A DNA stretch of 64,000 bases from Lonicera japonica (GCA_021464415.1 CM038471.1:13940073-14004072), one strand, 5' to 3'. Shown: positions 48,574 through 60,917, numbered from the stretch's first letter. Numbers and translations are program-made. Notes: a model not told the origin generated them from the sequence alone.

Positions 48574-48844
48574 GAGAAGCCCTAATCAGAGGCATGCATC
48601 ATTAATCCAGTTTACTTGAACCATTTTAGAGATAGGGGGAATCGAGAGAGAAAGGGAGCGAATTTGTAAGTGTTAAGGGTAGAATGAGGAATTTCCTATC
48701 AATGTATCCATTCATTTTATTAATAAAATTGAATCATTTCTTTTGAGTATCCTAAATCATGATTGCGTCTGCTTAAACTGAATCCATAAACAATGTTCCT
48801 AAAAGGGCATGGGCAACAAGTCTAAATCGAAAAGTGTGAACCTG
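48574..48844 (+). other. Post-gag region without protease or pol
   Basis: Directly after gag, where protease and RT would start, there is AT-rich non-coding sequence and then array A. No D-T-G, YxDD or DDE motif is visible from here to the 3' LTR. Confidence 0.7.
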
Positions 48845-49277
48845 CCATAACCTCGCTGAAAGTGCCGAGGGTACAACACTGAGAGTGTCGAAGGTACACC
48901 CACCGAGGGTGCCGAAGGTACACACACTGAGGGTGCCGGGGGTACATGCATTGAGTGTATCAACAAGAAAACCTGAACAGCTCTCCAAAGGCTAGCCTCT
49001 CCATTCATCATTCGCACATGTTAAGCATGCCAAGGGTACATGCACTGAGGGTATCGACAAGAAGACCTTAACAGCTCTCCAAAGACTAGCCTCTCCATTC
49101 ATCATTCCCACACATTGAGGGTGCCGAGGGTACATATACTGATGGTACCGAGGGTACACACGCTGAGGGTGCCGAGGGTACACGCATTGAGGATGCCGAG
49201 GGTATATCCACCGAGGGTATTAAATAAGAAGACCCGAACAACTCTCCAAGGACTAGCCTCTCCATTTATCATTTACA
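48845..49277. repeat. Tandem array A: ~24-bp unit with a longer spacer
   Basis: The short unit is of the form 'gagggtgccgagggtaca' plus about six bases, present about a dozen times. It is interleaved with three copies of a roughly 62-bp block that contains 'agctctccaaaggctagcct' and 'ctctccattcatcatt' (48956, 49050, 49215). This gives a composite higher-order pattern. Open frames here simply follow the period. Confidence 0.85.
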
Positions 49278-50049
49278 ATGAGGGTGCCCTACCCACACCA
49301 TTAAGACCTTCTAGCTGTCCTATCAGCAGAACCAGAAACTCTACCTCTGAAGATAGAATCAAGTCAACAAAATCAATCAGTTTAGCAACTGAAGGCCCTG
49401 CCTCTCTCAAAGATCAAGCCAGCCCACACCCACTCATGAAAATGTAGACAATCGGTAATCCTCTTGAGACTAAGGGTATAATCAAAAGCAGCAACGCGCA
49501 CGGGTTCTAACAAGCTCAAGAATCAAGAAGGAGATAGCAACTTATCAAAACAGAAGTATGACGCTGGATCAACCGAATCCCAAGACTGAAGCACTCCATT
49601 TTTCTTGTGACCGATATCACCTTGCACTTACTCATTAATTAATCGAGAATCAATATTTGCCTTTTCACTGTTGTTATGTTCTCGAAAAATGGTCGGTCTT
49701 GCATGCATACATCTACACGTAGATAATTTCAAGTAGAGTAACATACTTCATAAATCAGGCAACTCAAGATTCACAACCATTTCAAAACCAAGTTTCCAAA
49801 ATGATGGTGCAATGATTTAAGAAGTATGCGAATACTTGAAATTTAGGAAAGCACGGCATAAGCATTTGTATAGTGCATGCATATGAACACTTGCATAAGT
49901 GTAACGTGCACCGGTCCAAGAAGAGATAAGCACCAGGCTCCATGACCTGCCAGACAGGCTTCACCACCGCATCTCAATGTATACCTCGAGGATTAGTCAC
50001 ACCGCCATCGCAGTACCAATTAACGCGCTCCGGATCATTAAGATAAGAT
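49278..50049. other. Non-repetitive spacer between arrays A and B
   Basis: No domain, repeat or promoter stands out. It belongs to the element's 3' region because it is bracketed by arrays and the 3' LTR. Confidence 0.5.
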
Positions 50050-50895
50050 CACAAGCCCTCCCAGAGAGGCGAATCACTTCGCATGTCCTCCCAGAGAGGT
50101 AAATCACTTCATAAAGTCTCCCAGAGAGTCGAATCACTTCGCAAAACCTCCCAGAGAGGCGAATCACTTCACATGTCCTCCCAGAGAGGTAAATCACTTC
50201 ACATGTCCTCCCAGAGAGGTAAATCATTTCACAGGGTCTCCCAGAGAGGCGAATCACTTTAGAAAGTCACCCAGAGAGGCGAATCACTTCAGAAAGTCAC
50301 CCAGAGAGGCGAATCACTTCACATGTCCACCCAGAGAGGTAAATCATTTCACAGGGCCTCCCAGAGAGGCAAATCACTTTAGAAAATCACCCAAAGAGGC
50401 GAATCACTTCACATGTCCTCCCAGAGAGGTAAATCATTTCATAAGGTCTCCCAGAGAGGCGAATCACTTTAGAAAGTTTCTCAGAGAGGCGAATCACTTC
50501 ACATGTCCTCCCAGAGAGGTAAATCATTTCACAAGGTCTCCTAGAGAGGTGAATCACTTGACATGTGACCAGAGAGGCGAATCACTTTGCAAAGTCTCCC
50601 AGAGAGGCGAATCACTTCGTAAAGTCTCCCAGAGAGGTGAATCACTTCACATGTCCTCTCAGAAAGGTAAATCACTTCACAAAGTCTCCCAGAGAGGCGA
50701 ATCACTTCACATTTCCTCCCAGAGAGGTAAATCACTTCACAAAGTCTCTCGGAGAGGCGAATCACTTCACATGTCCTCCCAGAGAGGTAAATCACTTCAC
50801 AAAGTCGCCCAGAGAGGCGAATCAGTTCACATTTCCTCCCAGAGATTCGAATCACATCACAAATTTTCTTAGAGAGGTAAATCACTTCACAAGCC
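50050..50895. repeat. Tandem array B: 30-bp unit, about 28 copies
   Basis: The unit is 'ctcccagagaggcgaatcac' plus 'ttcacatgtc'. In the right half two variants alternate, one with 'cgaatcacttcacatgtc' and one with 'taaatcacttcacaaagt', giving a 60-bp dimer. Because 30 is a multiple of three, ten-residue periodic frames are open on both strands, which is not evidence of a protein. Confidence 0.93.
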
Positions 50896-51899
50896 CTTTC
50901 TATAGACACCATTCCCAAGCCCTTTCTACAGGCACCATTCCAAAGCCCATTCCACAGGCACGAATCAAAGCCCTTCTACAAGCATTCCCAAGCCTCTTCT
51001 ACAAGGAAATCCCAAACTTTTTTCTACAGGCAAACTCAAGCCCTCTCCTAAACCAAAAAGCCCCCTGAGAGGATATCAGTAAAAGATAGAGAGAAAGATT
51101 GGAATGAGAAAATTTCGCAAAACATAGGGAACAAGCCCCATAAAAAGATTTTTGGCCTAGCTTCTTCTCGCCTAAGAAGTCTTCAAGATACGCTCACAAA
51201 GGTTCCCAGACCGAAAATCACAAACACAGTACGACGATGTCAAATGCGAACTTTCAAAGTAAACATTCTCAAATCGTAAAAACGATGATGCTTAAAAAAC
51301 CTGACAAAGTGAGAGGAAACAAAGTGGGTACAAGAAAAAATTGAAAGAGTAGAAAAGAGGATAAATTCCACAGTGCCAAAAAAAAAGAAGATATTGAAGA
51401 ACAAAAAAGGAGAAGATGGCAGCGAGAGCCACACCAAGAGTGACAGCTAGGCCAAAAGGCCCAGGACTACGTCTTGGGTGAAGAAGGCTGCTGACAAAAA
51501 AAAGAGTAAGTAAGCTGCATCTAAAAGCTTTCAAACAATCAAGGAGTAATAAGGGCATTAAAAATAGAAAACGATGCAGGCACACAAAAATTCTTCTCTC
51601 ATGAAGTCAAAAAATAATAAGCAGAATCGTACCCTGGTGACACGAGAAAAATGCTGTGAAAGCAAAGCAAGAGACAAAGTCCAAAAATCATGCACGAGGT
51701 TTGAGAACCGAGAGAACGAAACTCAATCACTTTCTCAAAGAAAAAAGAAGCCAACCAAAAGTTCTTGCTTTTTTCCAAAAAAGATATCAAACCAGAACTT
51801 ACTCTCTCTATTTCTCTATGTCTGCTCAGAGACTCTCGCCCCCTCAGCAAACCATCAACTTTCGTCACCTCAACATTTCATCAATCACCCACATCTCAG
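50896..51899. other. Spacer between arrays B and C
   Basis: The first part has four short repeats of 'aagccctttctacaggca' type (50900-51050), a small decayed array. The rest is AT-rich, without recognisable coding content on either strand. Confidence 0.5.
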
Positions 51900-52560
51900 C
51901 CCCGCATCATCATATCCCCAGTAAATCACCAACCCTCAGCCTTTATCCTAAACAGTAGAATTCAACATATCCTCAGCAGACCACCATTCATCATATCCCC
52001 AGCAAATCATCAACCCTCAACCTTTATCCTAACCAGTAGGATTCATCATATCCTTAGTAAACCACCAATCAGCATATCCCTAGCATATCATCAACCTTCA
52101 GCCTTTATCCTAACCAGTAAGAATCATCATATCCCCAGCAAATCATCAACCTTCAGCCTTTATCCTAACCAGTAGGAATTCTTATTTCATCAACAGACCA
52201 TCAATCATCATATCCCCAACAGATCTCCAACCCTCAACTTTTATCCTAGCCAATAGGAATTCTCATTTTCTCAATGAACCATCAATCAACAGATCATCAA
52301 CCGTCCCTCACCAAAGCAGTGTTTCCAGCAGACCACCAATCATTATATCCCCAGCAGATCATCAACCTTTAACCTTAATCTTAGCCAGTAAAAATTCTCA
52401 TTTTCTCAACAGACCCCCAATCACCAGAGCCCCAGCAGATCTCCAACCCTCAGCCTTTATCCTAACCAATAGGAATCCTCAATTCCCCAGCAGACCATTA
52501 AGTCTCATTTTCTCAGAAGCCTTTATCCTAAGTCATCAACACTAAAGTAGTGTCTCCAGC
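51900..52560. repeat. Tandem array C: ~81-bp irregular unit
   Basis: The unit contains 'catcatatccccagcaaatc', 'atcaaccctcagcctttatc' and 'ctaaccagtaggaatt', repeated about eight times with internal deletions giving units of about 54 and 81 bp. It is more diverged than arrays B and D, so probably older. Confidence 0.85.
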
Positions 52561-52679
52561 GACCATCAATCATCCCTAGCAGACCATCTGCCCTAGCCTC
52601 TCAAACCCAAAGCCAGGTCCCTAATAGACCATCTGCCCTCACCCCTTTAAAAGAACTAAATCGGAATCAAATCCTTAAT

Positions 52680-55600
52680 AGAACTGTCCCTACCGATGGG
52701 AGTACATCAGCTCAACGCCCCAATCAAATTATTGACAGAACCGTCCCTACCGATGGGAGTACATCAGCTCAACACTATAATCAAATCACTAACATAACTG
52801 TCCCTACCGATGAGAGTACATCAGCTCACCGTTCCAATCAAATTGTAAACAAAACCATCCCTACCGATGGGAGTACATTAGCTCAACGCCCCAACCAAAT
52901 TGTTGACATAACTGTCCCTACCGATGGGAGTACATCAGCTCAACGCCTCAATCAAATCGTTAACATAACTGTCCCTACTGATGGGAGTACATCATCTCAA
53001 CACCCCAATCAAATCGTTCACAGAACCGTCCCTATCGATGGGAGTACATCAGCTCAACACCCAATCAAATCGTTGACAAAACCGTCCCTACTGATGGAAA
53101 TACATCAGCTCAACGCCCCAATCAAATTGTTGACAGAACCGTCCCTACCGATGGGAGTACATCAGCTCAATGCCCCAATCAAATCGTTGACAGAATTGTC
53201 CCTACCGATGAGAGTACCTCCGCTCAATGCCCCAATCAAATCGTTGACAGAACTGTCCCTATCGATGTGAGTACATCAGCTCAATGCTCCAATCAAATCG
53301 TTAGCAGAATTGTCCCTACCGATGAGAGTACCTCCGCTCAACGCCCCAATCAAATCGTTGACAGAACCGTTCCTACCGATAGGAGTACATCAGCTCAACA
53401 TCCCAATCAATCGTTGACAGAAACGTCCCTACCGATGGAACTACATCAACTCAACACCTCAACCAAATTATTGACAGAACCGCCCCAACCGATGAGAGTA
53501 CATCAGCTCAACACCCCAATAAAATCGTTGACAGAACCGTCCCTACCGATGGGAGTACATCAACTCAACGTTCCAATCAAATTATTGACAGAACCGTCTC
53601 TACCGATGGGAGTACATCAGTTCAACAGCCTAGATAAATAGTTGACAGAATCGTCTTTACCGATGGGAGTACATTAGCTCAACACCAAATCAAATTGTTG
53701 ACAGAACCGTCCCTAACAATGGGAGTACATCAACTCAACACCCAATCTAATCGTTGACAGAACCATCCCTACCGATATGAGTACATCAGCTCAATGCCCC
53801 AATCAAATCGTTGACAGAACCGTCCCTACCGATGAGAGTACATTAGCTCAATGCCCCAATGAATTTGTTGACAGAACCGTCCCTACCGATGAGAGTACAT
53901 CAGCTCAACACCCCAATCAAATCGTTGACAGATCCGTCCCTACCGATGGGAGTACATCAGCTCAACACCCCAACGAAATCGTTGACAGAACCGTCCCAAC
54001 CGATGGGAGTACATCAGCTCAACGTCCCAATCAAATTGTTGACAAAACTGTCTCTATCGATGGGAGTACATCAGCTGAACACCCAATCAAATTGTTAACA
54101 GAACCGTCCCTACTAATGAGAGTACATCAGCTCATCACCCAATCAAATCGTTGACAGAACTGTCCCTACCGATGAGAGTACATCAGGTCAACACTCAATC
54201 AAAGAGTTGACAGAACCGTCCCTACGAATGAGAGTATATCAGCTCAACGCCCCGATCGAATCATTGATTAAACCGTCCCTACCGATGGGAGTACATCAGC
54301 TCAACACCCCAACCAAATCGTTAACATAACCGTCCCTACCGATGGGAGTACATCAGCTCAACACCCCAATCAAATCGTTGACATAACTGTCCCTACCGAT
54401 GGTAGTACATCAGCTCAACGTCCCAATCAAATTGTTGACACAACCGTCCCTATCATTGGGAGTACATCAGCTCAACGCCCCAATCAAATCGTTTACAAAA
54501 CCGACCCTATCGATGGGAGTACATCAGCTCAACGCCCCAATCAACTCGTTGACAGAACCATCCCTACCAATGAGAGTACATCAGCTCAACACCCAATCAA
54601 ATAGTTGACAGAACCGTCCTTACCGATGGCAGTACATCAAGTCAATGCCCCAATTAAATCGTTGACAGAACCGTCCCTACCGATGGGAGTACATAAAGTC
54701 AACGCTCCAATCAAATTATTGACATAACTGTTCATATCGATGGGAGTACATCAGTTCAACGCCCAATCAAATCGTTGACAGAACCGTCCCTACCGATGGG
54801 AGTACATCAGCTCAATATCTCAATCAAATCGTTGACAAAAACGTCCCTACCGATGGGACTACATCAGCTCAACACCTTAATCAAATTATTGACAGAAACG
54901 TCCCTACCGATGAGAGTACATCAGCTCAATACCCAATCAAATCGTTGACAGAACCGTCCTTACCGATAGGAGTACATCAGCTCAATACCCCAATCAAATC
55001 ATTGACATAACCGTCCATACCGATGGGAGTACATCATCTCAACGTCCCAATCAAATTATTAACAAAATCGTCCCTATTGATAGGAGTACATCAGCTCAAC
55101 ACCCCAATCAAATCGTTGATAGAACCGTTCCAACCGATGGGAGTACATCAGCTCAACGCCCCAATCAAATCGTTAACAGAACCTTCCCTACCAATGGGAG
55201 TACATCAGCTCAACGCCCCAATTAAATCATTGACAAAACCATCCCTACCAATGGGAGTACATCAGCTTAACGCCCCAATCAAATTGTTGACAGAACCGTC
55301 CCTACCAATGGGAGTACATCAGTTCAACGCCCTAATCAAATCGTTAACAGAACCGTCCCTACCGATGGGAGTACATCAGCTCAATGCCCCAATTAAATCA
55401 TTGACAGAACCATCCCTCCCGATGGGAGTACATCAGCTCAACGCCCCAATCAAATCGTTAACAGAACCGTCCCTACCGATGGGAGTACATCAGCTCAACG
55501 CCCCAATTAAATTGTTGACAGAACCGTCCCTCCAGATGAGAGTACATCAGCTCAACGCCCTCAATCAAATCATTGACATAACCGTCCCTACCAATGGTAG

Positions 55601-55975
55601 TACCTCAGGTCAACGCCCCAATCAAATTTTTGACAAAACCATCCCTACCAATGAGATTACATCAGGTCAATGCCCCAATCAAATTATTGACAGAACTGTC
55701 CCTGCCGATGCGAGTATATCAGCTCAACGCCCCAATCAGATCATTGATAGAACCGTCCCTACCAATGGGAGTACATCAGCTCAACATCCAAATTAAATTC
55801 TTGACAAAAACGTCCTTATCGATGGGACTACATCAGCTCAACAGCCTAGTTAAATCGTTGACAAAATCGTCTCTATCGATGGGAGTATATTAGCTCAACA
55901 CCCAATCAAATTGTTGACAGAACCGTCTCTATCGATGAGAGTACATCAGCTCAACACCCGACCACTATCATTGAC
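52680..55975. repeat. Tandem array D: 57-bp unit, about 58 copies
   Basis: The unit is 'accgtccctaccgatgggag', 'tacatcagctcaacgcccca' and 'atcaaatcgttgacaga'. It spans 3.3 kb nearly without interruption; occasional units lose one base or more. Since 57 is 3 x 19, long 19-residue periodic frames appear in two phases (for example 55023-55796 in one and 53777-54154 in the other). Frame choice changes with each indel, so I treat these as artefacts of the period. Confidence 0.96.
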
Positions 55976-56205
55976 AACACCTCCCCAGCCAGAGGGAGTA
56001 CAGCAGAACAAAATCACAGTACAGCACGGGGCATGTCCCAAATCACCCATCCTTCCCGAGAAAAGATAAACAGCATAGCACGACATCATTCGCATAGCAT
56101 TGTTTTTAAAATATCACTTGTAATTCATGCGAGTGCCGCAAAATGATGCTTTCTTGTTATTGTCCTGGTTTCTTTGCTTCACAAAGAACCCAAGCCGAGA
56201 GGGTC
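55976..56205 (+). other. Pre-LTR segment with weak polypurine end
   Basis: This non-repetitive stretch ends CAAGCCGAGAGGGTC before the 3' LTR. The purine-rich GAGAGGG is the likely plus-strand priming site, weaker than in the other elements. Confidence 0.55.
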
Positions 56206-57200
56206 TGTGAACACCTCATTTTGCGACCCCCGCAAGAATCCCGAACTCTAAGAAAATGAGCACAGATGCATGCAAAAGAATTTCTAGATGCATACATACC
56301 ATATACATGTGATAAAGGTCAAAGGAAAGCCGAAAGGACACCCGGATAAAAAGTTACGAGAATTACCGGGAGCCGCCAGAACCGAAAACCATCAAAACTC
56401 CTGGAAACTTGTGAAAGGAGAGTTCCTCATTTCTGATCATCCTCAAACTTTGCGGGTTATTATAAATTGACACAAGGAGAAACATATTCAAAAATCAGCT
56501 CAATTTGACAGCCGGATCTCCAGAAATTTAGAAAATCGAGAATTTAATTCGGGTAATCAAAAGACTACCTTCCCGAAGTCCAAATGAGCTCAAATTTGGT
56601 CAGTAGACAGGGTATATAATGGGGAACAACACATTAAAAAATAAGATTAATCCGATGTTTATTTTGGCCAAAATTACAAAAAAACTATCGCACGTGTAAA
56701 TCAGGGGCTTGTCCGCGGACACGCCCCTCCGAGCCGATTTTTCGTTTTTTCTCGTTTTGATACTTTTTGACCTCTAAAAATCATAAAATTTTGTGGATAT
56801 TTAGGAAATGAAACTAGGAATAACATATTAAAAAATCAACTCGATCCGACGTTCAGATCTTCGGGAATTGAAAAAATCGGTAATTCATCTTGGAAAATCA
56901 AACGGAGGCCTTCCCGATGTCCAAAAATTCTTAAATTTGGACAGTAAATAAGTCATAGCATGGGTAATAACATGTTAAAAAATTAGATTAATCCGATGTT
57001 TATTTTGGCCGAAATTGTGAAACAACCGTCACACGTGTAAATTAGGGGCTTGTAGGCTCTTCGGGAATAGTGCTATAAAATAGTATTCTACTATTTTTGA
57101 GGCTCTCAGGTATTTTTTTATTTTAATTCGACTTTAATTTTCTATATGTCTTTATTTTATCAGTTATAATTGATCAATTGCATGTAAAAATCAGTCCATG
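56206..57200 (+). mobile_element. 3' LTR of the Tat-type element, truncated
   Basis: It begins TGTGAACACCTC and follows the 5' LTR to about 57200. It lacks the segment equivalent to 43165-43252, which contains the TATAAATA box, and diverges after 'gcatgtaaaaatcagtccat'. About 0.9 kb of the native 1.9-kb LTR is missing, together with the downstream target duplication. Confidence 0.85.
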
Positions 57201-57789
57201 TAAAAAAAATAAAATTTTCAATAGAATTTTGTCCAAAAAGAATATATTTTACCCAATCCCTAACCAGACTGGACCGGGTCGGGTCTGTCGGTCTATATGT
57301 GCGTGTGGTAAACCACACTCATCTAAGTCCTCACCCAATAGCACCATACTTGGATGGCCTTATGGCTCAAACCCAATCGAAAAACTATCCATACACGTAG
57401 CCATGTAAGGTTTTATATTCTTCCTATGTTAGACAAAGGAAAGCAAAGAAAAATAGCATGCTATGGTTTTACAAAATACACACTAGTTCCAACAATGTTC
57501 AATCCGTCGAATATCTGAAATCCCAAAACCCTTCATCGAATCATTTGAGTATCGCAAGTGGCTAATCGCAATATGGAGTTCGAGGTGCATGAGACGTTAT
57601 GGAACCAATTGAGCAAGTTGGCTAGAGTGGTGGACAAGAGTTGAAGACTGAATCTGGTATTATGTGCATCAAGTTTGCAAGTCTTATCGTGGGAATCCGT
57701 GCTCAGACGGCTGGCTTTTGGTGGATAGCTAAATCGTATTGTGTCTATCTTATTCAACATGTGGACCCTGGGTGGGTTAGTTTAAAGTC
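57201..57789. other. Unassigned sequence after the truncated LTR
   Basis: Non-coding by inspection. Short frames at 57178-57408 and 57641-57832 carry no recognisable motif. Confidence 0.4.
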
Positions 57790-58130
57790 TTTAGTTCAAT
57801 TTATAAAGAAAATGAATAAAAGAGTTGTGTAAGAAAAAAGCCTACGAAGAAGCATAATCCTTGCATGTTTTGTCTACAAAACTAGGGTTCTAGGGTTTGG
57901 AAACTGTATTACTGATTAGGAAAGTGTTAGGCACCCATTCTACCTTTTTAGTCTCTAGGGATCTTAATTATGTGTTTATTCTATTTGAAAATTTGCATGC
58001 CTTTACCAATATTCTACCACTTTTCCGAGAATGTCTTTTGAAAACCTATTTGGAATTTTGAAGGGAAATTTGGGGGGGGGTAAGAACCATTTATTTCCTT
58101 TATGACCCGATCTTTTTAGTTTTTTCAAAG
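57790..58130 (-). mobile_element. Inverted fragment of the Tat LTR
   Basis: On the plus strand, 'gaaagtgttaggcacccatt' (57908) and 'tttagtctctaggg' are the reverse complement of the 43935-43990 region of the 5' LTR. Looser similarity continues on both sides, including across the copia insertion point. It lies about 600 bp after the broken 3' LTR and may reflect an inversion or a second truncated copy. Confidence 0.65.
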
Positions 58131-60330
58131 TCTTTTGTTTGTGAAAAAAAGTTACGCACATGTGATGGAACTTAACACGTATCGGACGTAATTAATGAGT
58201 TGTTTAGATGATTACCTCCCATACGAGAATAATATAAGAGAGAGATAATTAAAGTGCAGCGGATAAACATCCCAAAATGCACTGATCCTTCTCCTGGTTT
58301 ATTTCCATCTATTGTTGTCTAATCATGATGAAAAAAACTAGGTGTAGACTTTTACTGTATAATTCCTCTGAAATTAAATTACAACAGTAACCTACTTTGA
58401 AGTTAAAATTGCAACTTGTGAAACAACAAGGAAAACATTGAAATTGACCCCATACCTAAGGGTTTAAATTTTAGTTTTCCTAACAAGTACTATATTTAGT
58501 ATTCGTTTAATTCATGTTTTTGTTCGTTTCTGAAATCTTCAATTGGTAAATCTCAATAGAAGTCACACTTTCATCCCAAGAGGTTGGATCACGGATTTAT
58601 AAGATTCAAATTTGCGTGAAAAATTACCATTTTGAATTCCAAAACAAACAAAAACTTGAACAAAACAAACACGTGTTCAAAAAATAATTTTCAAATGTCC
58701 CTAACAATCACTAAATTAAATGAAAAATTTTAAATTAATTTCAAGAAATTAAGAGTTAGGTAGCAAGGATGTTTACAAAATAACATTCTCACCTGTATCT
58801 TTATCCCAGCAGCTCCTCATGTTTTACTTGACTACTAGTTTATATATATACTAAGACCCAATTGCAAATGACAGTTTCCTACCTCTTTAAGCCACTATAA
58901 CTATTTTTTATCTTTATTTTTATTTTGTATCAATTTACTTATCGTCATCATTTAGGTCAAACGTATAAAATAATTCATTCTTGATATATTTTAATTTTAC
59001 GGGTACAATTTTACAGGTAAGTTATCATGAGTTGATTTTTGAATATATCTATATATATAGATATATTCAATTTTATAGGTAATTTGACATGCAAGTTACG
59101 TATACAAATTATATCCCATTTGGATTTTAGAACGACATATATGACCAAGAGTTTTATTTAACATTAACTTAATCAGTAAATTTTATGATAAAACTCAATA
59201 TGGCCTTTTGATTTCATGCTGACATACTCGAGTTGTTGTAGTGGCAACTAGGGGCCGACTAATGTGCGCCCGACTGAAATTTTGGCATTTTATAATTTAT
59301 ATATGACACTAGATTAATTGTATATGTCTACTCGGATATGATATATATTTTGAGAAAAATATTTAATGAAAATGAAATATGATTTGATGGTTAATCAAGA
59401 GTATAAATTCTTTATTCCTTAGGGTTCAATTCTTGCTACAAACAAATTTTTTATAATAATTTTTTTTGGTATCCAAAAATAAAACTTGCCATTTCTACTT
59501 TTTACTTTTCGGATTGAAATTCTAGGTCCGCACATGGCGATACCAAATGCTTAGTTTTAGTTTTACTAGTTTTCTTTATTTCTTTGGAAGCTAGTTTTAC
59601 TTTTTCTTAATGCAATATTAATTCTACTCGCTCTTATGATAATATAAATTTACCAAAAAAAATAAAAATATATTATGCATATGTAACATTTTTTAGTGAA
59701 CGAGGTGCGCATTTTGGTTGAAATTGCGTTAGCTCAAACTTTGAGAACTTAAAAGTGAAAAATAAAACATTAGGAACTAAAATACATAATAGGTCAAATC
59801 CAAGGGTTAAAAAAGGCAAATTACCCTTTTCGTTTGGAGATGCATATGGAGACAATATATGCATAAAGTGATATCTAGAAATGGACACAATATATGTAAA
59901 AGCATTTATCCGGGAGATTCCAAGATTGGAGTCTTACCCTGAATGATTATATGTATCTTCCTTTCATCACTAATAACTAAGAAATCTTCTCGCAAGAGAG
60001 ATTCTAAATATCTTTCCGTTACTATAAATAATTAAGAAACTCTTACTGTCCTAGGTGAGACTCGAACTTGAGATCTCTGAAATTTCAATTGATACCTTTA
60101 TTACTAAGTTAACCCACTTGCTCTTAGTGCTATAGTTGTCCCCCTTCATATAATCCCCGGCTCTACCACATGCACACAAATTTCACAATCTATATAGAAA
60201 ATCAAATTAATTAAGGCCCACATATAATGGAAGAGAAAAAAACACAGATTATCTGGAGGGTCTTCCCTGGAAACTAGGGCCACCTAATACATGCATTATA
60301 TAATTAAGTCAGTTCGTTTTTACTTTTCTA
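58131..60330. other. AT-rich sequence with a perfect 32-bp palindrome
   Basis: No gene or defined transposon is visible. At 59039-59070 a perfect palindrome centres on tatatata and reads the same on both strands from TTGAATATATC. Homopolymer runs and TA repeats are frequent. Confidence 0.5.
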
Positions 60331-60333
60331 GAA

Positions 60334-60408
60334 TAATTAATTAATTCACTTATGGTTAGTTAATTAATTAATTCACTTATGGTTAGTTAATTAATTAATT
60401 CAGGTATT
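60334..60408. repeat. 27-bp tandem duplication
   Basis: The unit 'taattaattaattcactt' plus 'atggttagt' occurs at 60334-60360 and 60361-60387, followed by a partial third copy. Confidence 0.9.
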
Positions 60409-60917
60409 AATTCATTGACTGCATGCATCATTTTATTTAATTTTATTCAAGTTGCAATATTAGTTGCGTGAAGAATGGGAGATGCATACGCAAAGCACAT
60501 GCGCGCCTATTATTGCCTATTCTTAATTGATGTATGTGATTGTTTATCCAGTCATGCATGAATCATATATGTATTACTACTTGTAATATAAAAAAGAGTC
60601 ATTATTCATTATGGTCTAATATTTTTGGGTAATTTTATTTTTATCCACCAAATTTTGCAGTTAATTCGTACTGGTAAATTAATCCACATTATATATTAAG
60701 TTAATTCGTGAGTACGGATAAACTGATAAAAAAAATATTATAAATTCAATTTTATAAATATTACTTTAAATAATAATTTAATATTAAAATATCCACTAAA
60801 TTAATAAGTACAATCACTTTAAAAATTTAGATTCTAGGGTAAATTTTAATTAACTTTGAAGTAAAATAACAAAAACAAAATTTAACCCCTTAACCCTCCG
60901 GTTCAAATTTAACTATG

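Larger units (their letters stand above)
42311..57200 (+). mobile_element. Gag-only Tat/Ogre-type LTR retrotransposon with four tandem arrays
   Basis: The two LTRs begin TGTGAACACCT at 42316 and 56206 and are collinear for about 1 kb. Internal order is 5' LTR, primer site, 1.15-kb leader, gag (47005-48573), then about 7.6 kb without any pol, and a truncated 3' LTR. The gag zinc motif and the primer site fit the Tat/Ogre lineage of gypsy. Between gag and the 3' LTR sit four different tandem arrays (48845-49277, 50050-50895, 51900-52560, 52680-55975). It must have depended on proteins from an autonomous relative. The pentamer before the element is AGTAG; the matching 3' duplication is lost with the LTR end. 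Confidence 0.88.

Noticed and set aside
50050..50895. CRISPR-like array of 30-bp repeats
   Set aside because: There are no unique spacers: the units are directly adjacent and the whole period is repeated, in eukaryotic retrotransposon DNA.
50541..51068. Repetitive frames on both strands of array B
   Set aside because: A 30-bp period gives ten-residue repeats on either strand. No start context or domain supports translation.
55023..55796. 257-codon open frame with a 19-residue repeat
   Set aside because: The period of 57 bp keeps frames open. Other stretches of the same array are open in a different phase, and indels switch phase freely, so it is not evidence of a protein.
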